Shown here in pieces: positions 52,297 to 60,164 of a DNA stretch of 64,000 nt. Every line of letters begins with the position of its first letter. Within the stretch, counting starts at the first letter, position 1. Source of the stretch: Rhodococcus triatomae BKS 15-14 (GTDB lineage: Bacteria; Actinomycetota; Actinomycetes; Mycobacteriales; Mycobacteriaceae); assembly GCA_000341795.1 (NCBI GenBank), contig AODO01000062.1, positions 62,001-126,000 on the forward strand, in the 5' to 3' direction. Made by a program: the position numbers and the translations under genes. A model generated the notes under the pieces. The model was given only the letters and a program-made list of their open reading frames with translations. It made no database searches and had not been told where the DNA came from.

Positions 52297-52884
52297 TCAG
52301 GCCACGCCTGCGCGCCGGGCAGCCGCCCGCACCTGGAACGCGCCCACGATGAACAGCACGCCGAAGGCCAGTGCGAAGATCCCGACCAACCACATCAGGC
52401 CGGTGATGCCCGAGCCGGGCCAGATCACCAGGATCAGACCGAAGATCAGGGCGAGCGCACCGGCCACCATGGTTCCGATCCACTGCCCGCCGTTCGCCAT
52501 CACCTGGAATGCGCCGATGATCTCGAGAATGCCGACGAGGATCGCCCAGAAGCCCATCAGGTAGGCGAACGCGAGTGCGGTGAGGTCCGGCCACACGAAC
52601 AGGACGACACCGGCGATCACCGAGACGAGCGCGCCTGCCAGCCACCAGACCCAGCTCGTCACGACCTTGCGGGCCTCGATCGCTCGGACGGCGGAGATGA
52701 TGCCGTCGACGATCCAGAAGATGCCGACGACGACGATCAGCGCCTTGACGGTCACGTCCGGCCACACGAGCGCGACGATGCCGAACGCGATGGCGATGAC
52801 GCCGCGGATCAGGAGCAGCCACCACACATCCTTGGCGATACGCAGAATCGCCTCGTTCGTGCCGACGATCGGATTTTCAGTCAT
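52297..52884 (-). CDS. HdeD/DUF308 family membrane protein
   Basis: 195 residues with about six membrane spans arranged as three tandem two-helix repeats, each with a VWP..T or IWPGSG turn (LVWPDVTVKAL, FVWPDLTALAF, VIWPGSGITGL). This is the HdeD fold seen in acid-resistance membrane proteins; function in actinobacteria is unknown. ATG at 52884 has GGAGGG 5 nt upstream. Confidence 0.88.
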   Translation of the reverse strand: MTENPIVGTNEAILRIAKDVWWLLLIRGVIAIAFGIVALVWPDVTVKALIVVVGIFWIVDGIISAVRAIEARKVVTSWVWWLAGALVSVIAGVVLFVWPDLTALAFAYLMGFWAILVGILEIIGAFQVMANGGQWIGTMVAGALALIFGLILVIWPGSGITGLMWLVGIFALAFGVLFIVGAFQVRAAARRAGVA

Positions 52885-52971
52885 GGAACCCTCCGCGCGC
52901 CTGGGGGTGCCCCTGCACCCGCTCACGTGCGAGCCTACTTCCGGGCCCGGCGAATCGCGGGGCGAAAACGC

Positions 52972-54015
52972 CTACTTCCGGTCACGATCCCGGCTGGGCT
53001 GGACCCGCTTCGGCTCACCGGGCATCTTCGGGAACTGCGGCGGATACGGCAGGTCGCGGAGTCCGTCCGCGAAGTCCCGTTCGGCCCGCTCCAGCAGACC
53101 GTCCAACGAGTGCGCGACGGCGTCGATGCCCGCCGCCGGGTCGCCCCGTCGCGCGAGCAGATCGGGAACGGTCGCGATGGTGAAGTCGTCGGGTTCCACC
53201 TCGGCGAGTTCGGCCCAGGTGACCGGGGTGGACACGGTCGCTCGTGGGGTGCGGCGCACCGAGTACGCCGAGGCGACCGTCTTGTCCCGGGCGGTCTGGT
53301 TGTAGTCGACGAAGATTCGGGCGCCGCGCTCCTCCTTCCACCACGCGGTGGTGACACGTTCCGGCGCTCGTCGCTCGAGTTCGCGCGCGAGGGCGATCGC
53401 CGCGTGCCGGACGTCGACGAAATCCCACAGCGGTTCGATCCGGACGTACACGTGGACACCGCGGCCGCCGGAGGTCTTCGGGTATCCGATCAGGCCGAGC
53501 TCGTCGAGCAGCGGCGCGAGCAGGTCGAGCGCGACGGCCCGCGCCTCCGCGAATCCGGTGCCGGGCTGCGGGTCCAGGTCGATGCGCAACTCGTCGGGCC
53601 GATCCACGTCGGCGCACCGCACCGTCCACGGATGGAAGGTCACGTTGCCCATCTGAGCGGCCCACACGATGTCGGCGGGATGCCGGACCAGCAGCGCGTC
53701 CGCGGTGCGGCCGTTCGGGTTGGTGACGGTGCACGTCCCGATGTGCTCGGGCCGCTTCGCGGGAATCCGCTTCTGGTACACCTCTTCTCCGCCGATCCCG
53801 TCGGGAAATCGCTGGAGGTGCGTCGGCCGGTCCCGGAGCGCGGTCATGATCCCGCCGTCGCCGAAGAGCGAGACGGTCCGGTAGTACTCGGCGAGATGCC
53901 GTTTGGTTCCGCCGACGGCACCCAGCTCCGGGAACATCACCTTGTCCGGGCTCGACAGACGGACGGCGATGCCGTCGACGTCGAGTTCGACCGCGGGGCT
54001 CTTGGCAGCCATCAT
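52972..54015 (-). CDS. LigD-type polymerase/primase domain protein (NHEJ)
   Basis: 347-residue stand-alone archaeo-eukaryotic primase of the LigD polymerase family, which fills gaps and adds ribonucleotides at DNA breaks. Catalytic Asp residues lie in LRIDLDPQPG, and KTSGGRGVHVYVRI is the nucleotide-binding block. IFVDYNQTARDKTVASAYSVR and the C-terminal ERAEREFADGL-like helix match the family. The start overlaps the LigC stop (ATGA), so ligase and polymerase are coupled. No LigD phosphoesterase or ku gene is in view. Confidence 0.92.
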   Translation of the reverse strand: MMAAKSPAVELDVDGIAVRLSSPDKVMFPELGAVGGTKRHLAEYYRTVSLFGDGGIMTALRDRPTHLQRFPDGIGGEEVYQKRIPAKRPEHIGTCTVTNPNGRTADALLVRHPADIVWAAQMGNVTFHPWTVRCADVDRPDELRIDLDPQPGTGFAEARAVALDLLAPLLDELGLIGYPKTSGGRGVHVYVRIEPLWDFVDVRHAAIALARELERRAPERVTTAWWKEERGARIFVDYNQTARDKTVASAYSVRRTPRATVSTPVTWAELAEVEPDDFTIATVPDLLARRGDPAAGIDAVAHSLDGLLERAERDFADGLRDLPYPPQFPKMPGEPKRVQPSRDRDRK

Positions 54016-55073
54016 CTGCCCCCTGCGAGGACATCGGCCAGGTCGTAGTGCACCGGGACCTCCAACTGTTCGTAGGTGCAGCTGCGGGGCTCGCGGTCCG
54101 GCCGCCAGCGCAGGAACCGGGCGGCATGCCGCAGCCGGTCCCCTTCCATCTGGTCGTAGGCGACCTCCACCACCAGCTCCGGATTCAACGGAACCCATTG
54201 CCGGTCTCGGCCCGCCGCCCATCGGGTGGCCTCGCCGTCGTGAACCACGTCCTGACCGACGCGGTACCGGTCCAGGATCTCCTGCATCTCGATGCGCTTG
54301 GCGGCGGTGAAGGCCGACGCGCCGCCGATCATCCGCACCTCGCCGTCCGAGTAGAGACCGAGCAGCATGGATCCGATCCCCGGCTGACTCTTGTGCGGCC
54401 GGTAGCCGATCACCACACAGTCCGCGGTCCGCGAGTGCTTGACCTTGATCATCTCGCGTTTGTTGGGAACGTAACTCCCCGCGAGCTTCTTGGCGACCAC
54501 CCCGTCGAGCCCCGCACCCTCGAATGTGTGGAACCAGCCGGTCGCGACGTCCGCATCGGTGGTGGCGGTGGTGACGTGACACGAGCGGCCGGCGTCCGAT
54601 TCGGCAACGCCGACGGCATCGAGGAGCGCGGCGCGACGATCCGCGAACGGTCGGCCGGTGAGGTCGTCGCCGCCGAGCGCGAGCAGGTCGAAACCGATCA
54701 GCTGCGCGGGGGTCTGCTCGGCGAGCAGCGCCACCCGGCTCGCGGCCGGGTGGATGCGTTCCGACAGCGCTTCCCAGTCCAGGCGGGTCCGGCCTCCGGT
54801 TTCCCGTGGAACCACGAGTTCGCCGTCGAGCACGCACCGGTCCGGAAGCTCCGCGCGAACGGCGTCGAGCATCTCCGGGAAGTAACGGCCGAGGTCCTTG
54901 CCGCTGCGCGAACCGAGGATCACCTCGTCGCCGTCACGAAAGACGATGGCGCGGAATCCATCCCACTTCGGCTCGTAGGACCACACGGGGTCCTCGCCGG
55001 GCGGCTGCTCCGGTACGCCGTCGGCGGCCTTCGCGAGCATCGGTTGCAGGGGCGGGCTCAAGGGGAGGTCCAC
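54012..55073 (-). CDS. ligC: ATP-dependent DNA ligase LigC
   Basis: 353 residues. Nucleotidyltransferase motifs: EPKWDGFRAI with the adenylated Lys (motif I), SRSGKDL, LDGELV, GLDGVVAKKLAGSY and KVKH (motif V), followed by an OB-fold domain. The size matches mycobacterial LigC. GTG at 55073 gives the start V/M-DLPLSPPLQPMLA that is usual for LigC; an upstream GTG at 55091 adds six residues and is less likely. First gene of a two-gene operon with the LigD-type polymerase, a back-up break or gap repair set. Confidence 0.92.
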   Translation of the reverse strand: MDLPLSPPLQPMLAKAADGVPEQPPGEDPVWSYEPKWDGFRAIVFRDGDEVILGSRSGKDLGRYFPEMLDAVRAELPDRCVLDGELVVPRETGGRTRLDWEALSERIHPAASRVALLAEQTPAQLIGFDLLALGGDDLTGRPFADRRAALLDAVGVAESDAGRSCHVTTATTDADVATGWFHTFEGAGLDGVVAKKLAGSYVPNKREMIKVKHSRTADCVVIGYRPHKSQPGIGSMLLGLYSDGEVRMIGGASAFTAAKRIEMQEILDRYRVGQDVVHDGEATRWAAGRDRQWVPLNPELVVEVAYDQMEGDRLRHAARFLRWRPDREPRSCTYEQLEVPVHYDLADVLAGGR

Positions 55074-55145
55074 TCCCCCATCCTGACCCACCTCGAGACC
55101 GTTGGCGAGGTGGCGCGCGGTCGTTCGGAGTCACGGGTGACGCGG

Positions 55146-55358
55146 TCACGACGGGTCGAGACGGAACCCCAACTTCAGCGTCACCTGCACGTGCGCGACC
55201 TTCCCGTCGACGATGTGCCCTCGGGTTCCGACCACCTCGAACCACTCCAGATTGCGGACCGTGTCGTTCGCCCGCGCGACCGCTTGCGCGATGGCGTCGT
55301 CGACACCCTTCGCCGACGACCCGACTACCTCGGTGACGGAGTACACGTGATCGCTCAT
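55146..55358 (-). CDS. Dodecin (flavin-storage protein)
   Basis: 70 residues. The fold-defining pattern VYSVTEVVGSSAKGVDDAIAQAVARA, the flavin-stacking Trp in NLEWFEV and KVAHVQVTLKLGFRL are typical. Dodecin assembles as a 12-mer that binds FMN or CoA/FMN in actinobacteria. ATG at 55358 has AGGAAG upstream. Monocistronic. Confidence 0.93.
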   Translation of the reverse strand: MSDHVYSVTEVVGSSAKGVDDAIAQAVARANDTVRNLEWFEVVGTRGHIVDGKVAHVQVTLKLGFRLDPS

Positions 55359-55485
55359 GGGTCTTCCTCACTCTCGGTGGTGCCAGACCGTTTCAGCGTA
55401 GGCCCGCGCCTCTTGCCGAACAGCCCGAACCTGTGGTCAAGTTCCGGGCGGCATTGCGCACGACACCAACATGAGGGGAACACCC

Positions 55486-55578
55486 GTGGAGAAGCTGAAG
55501 AATTACGGACTGCTGGTCAAGTACCTGGTCAGCACCCAGTGGAAGAAGATCACCGGCAAGGGTCAGCAGCAGGGATAA
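55486..55578 (+). CDS. Small basic peptide, 30 aa
   Basis: Frame starting with GTG: (M)EKLKNYGLLVKYLV, then STQWKKITGKGQQQG and TAA. AGGGGAA lies about 5 nt before the GTG. The first 16 residues could form an amphipathic helix and the tail is basic. A longer version from ATG 55471 would add five residues. A hairpin begins 10 nt after the stop. Function unknown; real status is supported only by the ribosome-binding site, the codon usage (third positions mainly G/C) and the following hairpin. Confidence 0.5.
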   Translation: MEKLKNYGLLVKYLVSTQWKKITGKGQQQG

Positions 55579-55588
55579 TGCGCCTTCG

Positions 55589-55640
55589 GCGCCTGTGAGT
55601 GGTCTTCGCTCCGGTCCGGGCGAACATCACGCACAGGCGC
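55589..55640. terminator. Hairpin between the 30-aa gene and corA
   Basis: Outer arms GCGCCTGTG / CACAGGCGC enclose a second stem with TTCGC / GCGAA. It separates the small plus-strand gene from convergent corA. The outer arms resemble those at 44256-44305. Confidence 0.6.
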
Positions 55641-55648
55641 AGCGCGCC

Positions 55649-56800
55649 TCACAACCAGCCGCGACGCTTGAAGATCGTGTACAGGCCGACACAGATCAGG
55701 GCCATCAGGCCGAGTGCGAACGGATACCCGCCCGCCCAGTGCAGTTCCGGCATGTTGTCGAAGTTCATGCCGTACACGGTGCCGATGAGCGTGGGTGCGA
55801 ACAGGATCGCCGCCCAGGCGGACACCTTCTTGATCTCCTCGTTCTGCGCGTAGCTCGCCTGGGTGAGCGCCGACATCTCCTCGTTCTGCGTCTGCGACAC
55901 GAGCGTCGCGTTGACGGTGAGGATGTTGCCGAGCAACTGCCGGAACCCGTCGGCCCGTTCGACGACCGTCGTCGCGTGATCGGTGACGTCACGCAGGTAG
56001 CGCTGCAGTTCCTCGTCCGTCTGGTACTTCTCGAAGCCGGCCGACAGCCCGGAGAGCATGCCGAGCAGCGGTTTGGTCGCACGCTGGAACTCGATGACCT
56101 CACGCGTGAGTTCGTAGATGCGCCGCGAGACCTTCGGGTCACCGCTGAACACCTCGGTCTCGATCTCGTCGATGTCGTTCTGCAGTCCCGCGACCACGGG
56201 CGCGTATCCGTCGACGACCGCGTCGAGAATCGCGTACAGCACCGCTTCCGGTCCCAGTCGGAGCAGTTCGGGATCGTTCTCCATGCGGGTTCGGACGGCG
56301 GAGAGGTCGGGTGACTCGCTGTGCCGCACGGTCAGCACGAACGTCGGACCACAGAAGACGTGCAGCTCACCGAAGTCGACGCGCTCGGTTTCGTCGACGT
56401 ACCGGGCGGCCCGGAGCACCGCGAACAGGGTGTCGCCGTACCGTTCGAGCTTGGGACGCTGATGCGCCACGATCGCGTCCTCGACCGCGAGTTCGTGCAG
56501 TTCGAACTGCTCGGCCGCGGCGAGCAGCTGTTCCTCGGAGGGCCGGTACAGCCCGATCCATGCCATCGACGAGGCGTCGGGCAGGCTGCGCAGCGCCTCC
56601 GACAGGTTGGACGGCGTCTCGATCCGCACGCCGTCGCGGTAGACGGCACTGTTGACGACACTCGCCTCGATGGGCACCGTCACGGGCCGCGACGGCGGCG
56701 TGGGGTGCGGTGCCATCGAATGTTCGGGCACGAGCGAGTCGCGCGTCGGGTCGGCGGCGCGTCGGGGCAGGAGGGGACGGAGGGATCGCATGTCACGCAT
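55649..56800 (-). CDS. corA: CorA magnesium/cobalt transporter
   Basis: 383-residue CorA channel. A cytoplasmic N-terminal alpha/beta domain and long helix precede two C-terminal membrane spans. The selectivity motif YGMNF lies after the first span (about 343-347), and the protein ends in basic KRRGWL. ATG at 56800 is used; ATG 56791 and upstream codons are possible, and no clear ribosome-binding site marks one. About 110 nt upstream lies a putative 13-residue leader peptide, so expression may respond to magnesium through translation of that peptide. Confidence 0.92.
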   Translation of the reverse strand: MRDMRSLRPLLPRRAADPTRDSLVPEHSMAPHPTPPSRPVTVPIEASVVNSAVYRDGVRIETPSNLSEALRSLPDASSMAWIGLYRPSEEQLLAAAEQFELHELAVEDAIVAHQRPKLERYGDTLFAVLRAARYVDETERVDFGELHVFCGPTFVLTVRHSESPDLSAVRTRMENDPELLRLGPEAVLYAILDAVVDGYAPVVAGLQNDIDEIETEVFSGDPKVSRRIYELTREVIEFQRATKPLLGMLSGLSAGFEKYQTDEELQRYLRDVTDHATTVVERADGFRQLLGNILTVNATLVSQTQNEEMSALTQASYAQNEEIKKVSAWAAILFAPTLIGTVYGMNFDNMPELHWAGGYPFALGLMALICVGLYTIFKRRGWL

Positions 56801-57268
56801 GGTGATGACGGCTTTCGCGGAGGTCGGTAACACGGACGGCCCACAACGAGAGGGCAGTGTGATTGACGCGAAATCGCCGCTGCGAGAGAGGAGGAACTGC
56901 TGAGTTCAGCGACGACTTCGGCAGATACTCGGAGGTTGACTCGTCATTGCAAGCCTCACCTCCTCGTGTCACGCTCCGGCTGCGGCAATCGCATTCGGCG
57001 CTCCTGAATCCTCGCGTACCCTACCGCGACGTCCCACCCGCCACCAATCAGACAAATCACGCCCGCACCCGCGTCCGGTCCCAGCATGCGGAACTCCGCG
57101 ACCCCGCCACGCCCGTGGGCCTGCCCGCCCCGGAGCCCCGCGAGTCGCAGGAACTCGCCGAGGGCGTGATCGAACGACCGACAGCGCCAACCACCCAACA
57201 GTCAGCTGTTCGGAGCGGGCGTCCCGGCTTTCTCGGCCATTCTGGACGCTCGACCTACTCTTTCCCTC
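56801..57268. other. Gene-free region between corA and Ig-like protein gene
   Basis: About 470 bp between divergent genes. The corA half contains a short frame with an excellent ribosome-binding site (see next entry). The rest, about 56970-57268, shows no gene, hairpin or repeat that I can support beyond the promoter of the Ig-like gene. Confidence 0.5.
56906..56947 (-). CDS. Putative corA leader peptide (uORF), 13 aa
   Basis: Minus-strand frame MTSQPPSICRSRR followed by TGA. It is preceded at 8 nt by AGGAGGTGAGG (56964-56954), one of the best Shine-Dalgarno sequences in the window, while corA itself has none. A downstream CCTCCTC (near 56890) can pair with this GAGGAGG. A Pro-Pro pair and Arg-rich end recall magnesium-responsive leader peptides of enterobacterial mgtA, but this is analogy only. 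Confidence 0.4.
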   Translation of the reverse strand: MTSQPPSICRSRR

Positions 57269-57274
57269 TACGCT
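57269..57274 (+). promoter_or_regulatory. -10 element of the Ig-like protein gene (leaderless)
   Basis: TACGCT, then GCCGCA, then the ATG at 57281. No ribosome-binding site. Confidence 0.45.
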
Positions 57275-57280
57275 GCCGCA

Positions 57281-58423
57281 ATGACTTCCACCATCAACAC
57301 GCAGGGCGGTCCCGCGCGACTCGCCACTGTCATCGGCGGTGCGGTCGTGGCTCTGCTCCTGGCAGTCTCTGCCGTGCTGATGCCCGGGTCCGCACACGCC
57401 GACCCCACCGTGATCCAGTACTCCGCCGACAATGCCACCTGGGGCGGCATGGAACAGATCCCGGCGCTGTCCGGGGAACTCGTGCCCGGCTCGGAGGCCA
57501 CGAGCACCTTCTGGGCGAAGAACACGACCGCCCAGGGTGGACGCCTCCAGGTGTACCTGGGCAACTGGTCCACCTCCGCGAACATGCAGGCCTACGTTCG
57601 CGCCGAGATCAACGACCAGAGCGGCGACATCGTCGCCCTGGTCAACGACGTCGCCGCACCCGGCACCGAGCTCGAGAGCATCCACCTGAACCCGGGCGAG
57701 ACGGCCAAGGTCATGCTCGTGGTCGGCATGCCCCTCGAGGCGGGCAACGAGACACAGAACGGCACCGTCGACCCCGACTTCGCACTCGACTTCGAACTCG
57801 ACCAGGCGGCGGCGACGACCACGACCGCGGTCACGGGCGTCACCTCCGCGGTGGTCGGCACCCCGATCGACCTCACCGCCACCGTCACCCCCGCGGACGC
57901 GACCGGCACCGTGCAGTTCAAGGACGGCGCGACCGATCTCGGTGGACCGGTCACGGTGACCACCGGCGTCGCGACGTACAGCCACACCTTCACCACCACC
58001 GGCGTCCACGCGATCACAGCCGTGTACTCGGGTGACTCCGGATTCGCGACGTCGACGTCGGTCGCGCACCAGGTGACCGTGGCGGATCCGGTGAAGGTGT
58101 CCACCAGCGTCACCGTCTCCGGTGCGAGCGCCGTCAACAACGGCACCAACATCCAGTTGACGGCGACGGTCGTCCCGAATGCCGCCACCGGTTCGGTCCA
58201 GTTCACCGACAACGGTGTCAACCTCGGTGCCCCCGTGCCGCTGGTGAACGGCACTGCGACGGCCAACCGGTCCTTCGGTGTCGACGGTGAGCACGTCATC
58301 GTCGCGAACTATCTCGGCAGCGCGACCCACGCCGCATCGACCTCCGCGCCGCACACGGTGACGGTGTCGAGCGTGACCCCCGAACCCGGTGGCACCGGAT
58401 CGGCCGGCTCGAGCGGCTCCTGA
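57281..58423 (+). CDS. Secreted protein with two bacterial Ig-like domains
   Basis: 380 residues. Signal peptide about 1-40, ending in GSAHA. A first domain (about 42-180: IQYSADNATWGGM...FWAKNTTAQGGRLQVYLGNW...) looks like a beta-sandwich. Two Big_3/5-type Ig-like repeats follow (about 185-275 and 280-370), each with the pattern TATVTP..ATGTVQFKDG or TATVVPNAATGSVQFTDNG. The tail is Gly/Ser-rich, without a sorting or membrane anchor. Likely an extracellular surface or matrix protein. The gene lies next to the SipW-type cluster, and the first domain has the same FWAKN/KVYN-like theme as the 59617 protein. Confidence 0.8.
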   Translation: MTSTINTQGGPARLATVIGGAVVALLLAVSAVLMPGSAHADPTVIQYSADNATWGGMEQIPALSGELVPGSEATSTFWAKNTTAQGGRLQVYLGNWSTSANMQAYVRAEINDQSGDIVALVNDVAAPGTELESIHLNPGETAKVMLVVGMPLEAGNETQNGTVDPDFALDFELDQAAATTTTAVTGVTSAVVGTPIDLTATVTPADATGTVQFKDGATDLGGPVTVTTGVATYSHTFTTTGVHAITAVYSGDSGFATSTSVAHQVTVADPVKVSTSVTVSGASAVNNGTNIQLTATVVPNAATGSVQFTDNGVNLGAPVPLVNGTATANRSFGVDGEHVIVANYLGSATHAASTSAPHTVTVSSVTPEPGGTGSAGSSGS

Positions 58424-58447
58424 GCCGACCCTCTACCCCCTCCGCGC

Positions 58448-58497
58448 GTGACGGCGAAGGCCCCCAGCCTCTTTCGGCTGGGGGCCTTCGCCGTCAC
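58448..58497 (+). terminator. Very strong hairpin after the Ig-like protein gene
   Basis: Perfect 22-bp stem (58448-58469 with 58476-58497) and loop TCTTTC. No T-run follows, but stem stability is extreme. The open frame of the downstream remnant begins at its edge. Confidence 0.8.
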
Positions 58498-58499
58498 GG

Positions 58500-58856
58500 A
58501 TCACCGATCTCGTTCCCACCGCCGAGCAGCTGACCAGGCTGTACGACGCCACAACGAACTACTCGATCCGAGAGGAGGATCGATCGCGGCTCATCGACGG
58601 TCCCAGCGATCGGATCGTGCAGATCGCGCGGTCCTGGGGTGCACTGCCCACGCCCCAGTCCATCCGGTTCACCACCGTGGGTCCCGCCGGCCCGAACCGG
58701 GTCGAAGCACGGGGGCAGGGCTACGTCGACGGTGTGGCCCGGTATCGGATCGGGCCGATTCCCTTCGTGCGTTCCGACGACGAGTGGAAGCTGTCCCACC
58801 TCTACGTGTGCGGCATCCTGGCCGGGCTTCCGGGGCCGGACGGCGGTTGTCGATGA
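58500..58856 (+). pseudogene. 5'-truncated Mtb12-like secreted protein remnant
   Basis: The frame encodes about 118 residues. It begins ITDLVPTAEQLTRLYDATTN and ends with IPFVRSDDEWKLSHLYVCGILAGL, the pattern of the C-terminal domain of Mtb12-like low-molecular-weight antigens. The frame is open upstream to about 58452 but contains no start codon before GTG 58617, which would cut the domain in half, and no signal peptide or lipobox. The missing 5' end coincides with the right edge of the 22-bp hairpin. I read this as a decayed gene. Use of an unusual start codon near 58500 is the alternative but would still leave no signal peptide. Confidence 0.5.
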
Positions 58857-58951
58857 GCACCGGCGTCCGGCGCCGATGGAGTGGCGACCGTGGACACCGG
58901 GCGAGTGGACGTGATCATCGGGAGTCGGTACGTCGGTGACGCCGCGGCCGA

Positions 58952-59605
58952 TCAGTACGGGTGGTGGTGCCCGTCGATCCGAGGAATCACGACCGTGTCC
59001 GCGTCGTCCGCCGGGAACCGGCCGTCCTGCGACGCACCCGCGCCGGGATCGTCCTTCCGCCGGGAGCGATCCCGGTACGCACCGACGAACATCGCGCCGG
59101 CGTAGAGGAACAGTCCGCCGACGACGACGGACACCATGACCGCACGCTGCTGCCCGGTGACGACGTTGTTGACGTAGCCGAGATACGGGACGCTGTACCA
59201 GACCTTGCCCCGAATCTGTTCCACCACAACGGGATTCTTGTCGCGGGAGGGATTCGCGTCACCCTGGGTGACGAAGGTGCGGACGCCCGTGGAGTTCTGC
59301 CGGGACTCGATGATCCGGTGCGTCACCACCTCGGGGTCGCCGGACTCCTTCTGGAACGTGATCGCGTCCCCGACGCCGAGGGTCTCCGGGTCCTGCGGCT
59401 TCACCACGATCAGGGTGCCCGGCGGGTAGGTGGGACGCATCGAGCCGGTGAGCACGGTGTAGGGCGTCGATCCCGTCAGCCGGGGTACGACGATCGTCAG
59501 GGCCAGGATCGCCAGCACCGCCAGGAGCACGAGCCAGGAGACGATGCTCTTGACCCACCCCCACACGCCGAGATCGGGGGTGTCGTCCTGCACCGGGTCA
59601 CTCAT
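58952..59605 (-). CDS. Signal peptidase I, ER/SipW type (S26B)
   Basis: 217 residues. One N-terminal membrane span (about 20-42), catalytic domain, and a second span near 165-190 followed by a charged cytoplasmic tail. Catalytic residues fit the SipW/ER class that uses Ser and His instead of Ser and Lys: Ser55 in TGSMRPT, His96 in VVTHRI and Asp116 in VTQGDAN. In Bacillus, SipW processes TasA and TapA. Here the gene lies at the end of a leftward cluster of four exported SipW-type proteins, 11 bp after the last of them, so those are its expected substrates. Confidence 0.9.
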   Translation of the reverse strand: MSDPVQDDTPDLGVWGWVKSIVSWLVLLAVLAILALTIVVPRLTGSTPYTVLTGSMRPTYPPGTLIVVKPQDPETLGVGDAITFQKESGDPEVVTHRIIESRQNSTGVRTFVTQGDANPSRDKNPVVVEQIRGKVWYSVPYLGYVNNVVTGQQRAVMVSVVVGGLFLYAGAMFVGAYRDRSRRKDDPGAGASQDGRFPADDADTVVIPRIDGHHHPY

Positions 59606-59616
59606 CGAATCTCACT

Positions 59617-60159
59617 TCACTGCTGGGACCGCGCCGAGAAGGTGAACGTCGCGGTGGTGCTCTGGCTCGGGGGCGCGGCCGGCCCGACGGTACCGCGCAG
59701 ACACAGCACCTCGGCCGACCCCGGCTGCACGGTCCGCTCGGCGAAGTTCGCGCCGATCAGCGGGCCGTCGTAGAGCTGTGCGGCACCGGTCGGGCTGCCG
59801 CCGGCCGGGCAACTCGACTCGGACGCGACGATCGAGGCCGTGAGGTTCAGCGGCACAGACGTATTCGACTGCGCGCCGTTCAGAAGCCGATAGGTCATCG
59901 GAACGTTGCCGGAGTTGTACACCTTCACCGGAGCCTGCGCGTAGCCGCCGGGGAGCAGGTTCGCGCCCGCGAGCGCGGTGAACGGATAGGAGCTCAGCCC
60001 CTCACCGCCGACCGACAGGTCGAGGATGCCGGAACGGATGGTGCCGGCGTCGACGGACCGGGACTGCGTCCACAGCGCCCCGGTCTGCTGTGCGGACAGC
60101 AAGCCGATCCCGACGACAGCGGCGCCACCGACGAGCAACCAGCGGGTCTTGTTCGACAT
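59617..60159 (-). CDS. SipW-dependent-type exported protein, 180 aa
   Basis: Signal-like N-terminus (KTRWLLVGGAAVVGIGLLSAQQTGALWTQ), where a hydrophobic span followed by ALWTQS matches the SipW-cognate signal with its aromatic residue and charged/polar start of the mature chain. The pattern SVDAGTIRSGILDLSVGG is the conserved 'SG.LDL' block of TasA-like proteins. The remainder is beta-rich with two Cys pairs candidates (SSCPAGG and VLCLRG). Unrelated in sequence to the two RER_14450-like proteins except for this N-terminal block. Six bases separate its start from the neighbouring gene's stop. Confidence 0.82.
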   Translation of the reverse strand: MSNKTRWLLVGGAAVVGIGLLSAQQTGALWTQSRSVDAGTIRSGILDLSVGGEGLSSYPFTALAGANLLPGGYAQAPVKVYNSGNVPMTYRLLNGAQSNTSVPLNLTASIVASESSCPAGGSPTGAAQLYDGPLIGANFAERTVQPGSAEVLCLRGTVGPAAPPSQSTTATFTFSARSQQ

Positions 60160-60164
60160 GGTGA

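Noticed and set aside
58448-58939. Plus-strand frame beginning MTAKAPSLFRLGAFAVT
   Set aside because: Its first 17 codons are the terminator hairpin itself and the remainder is Arg-rich shadow sequence in another frame of the Mtb12-like remnant.
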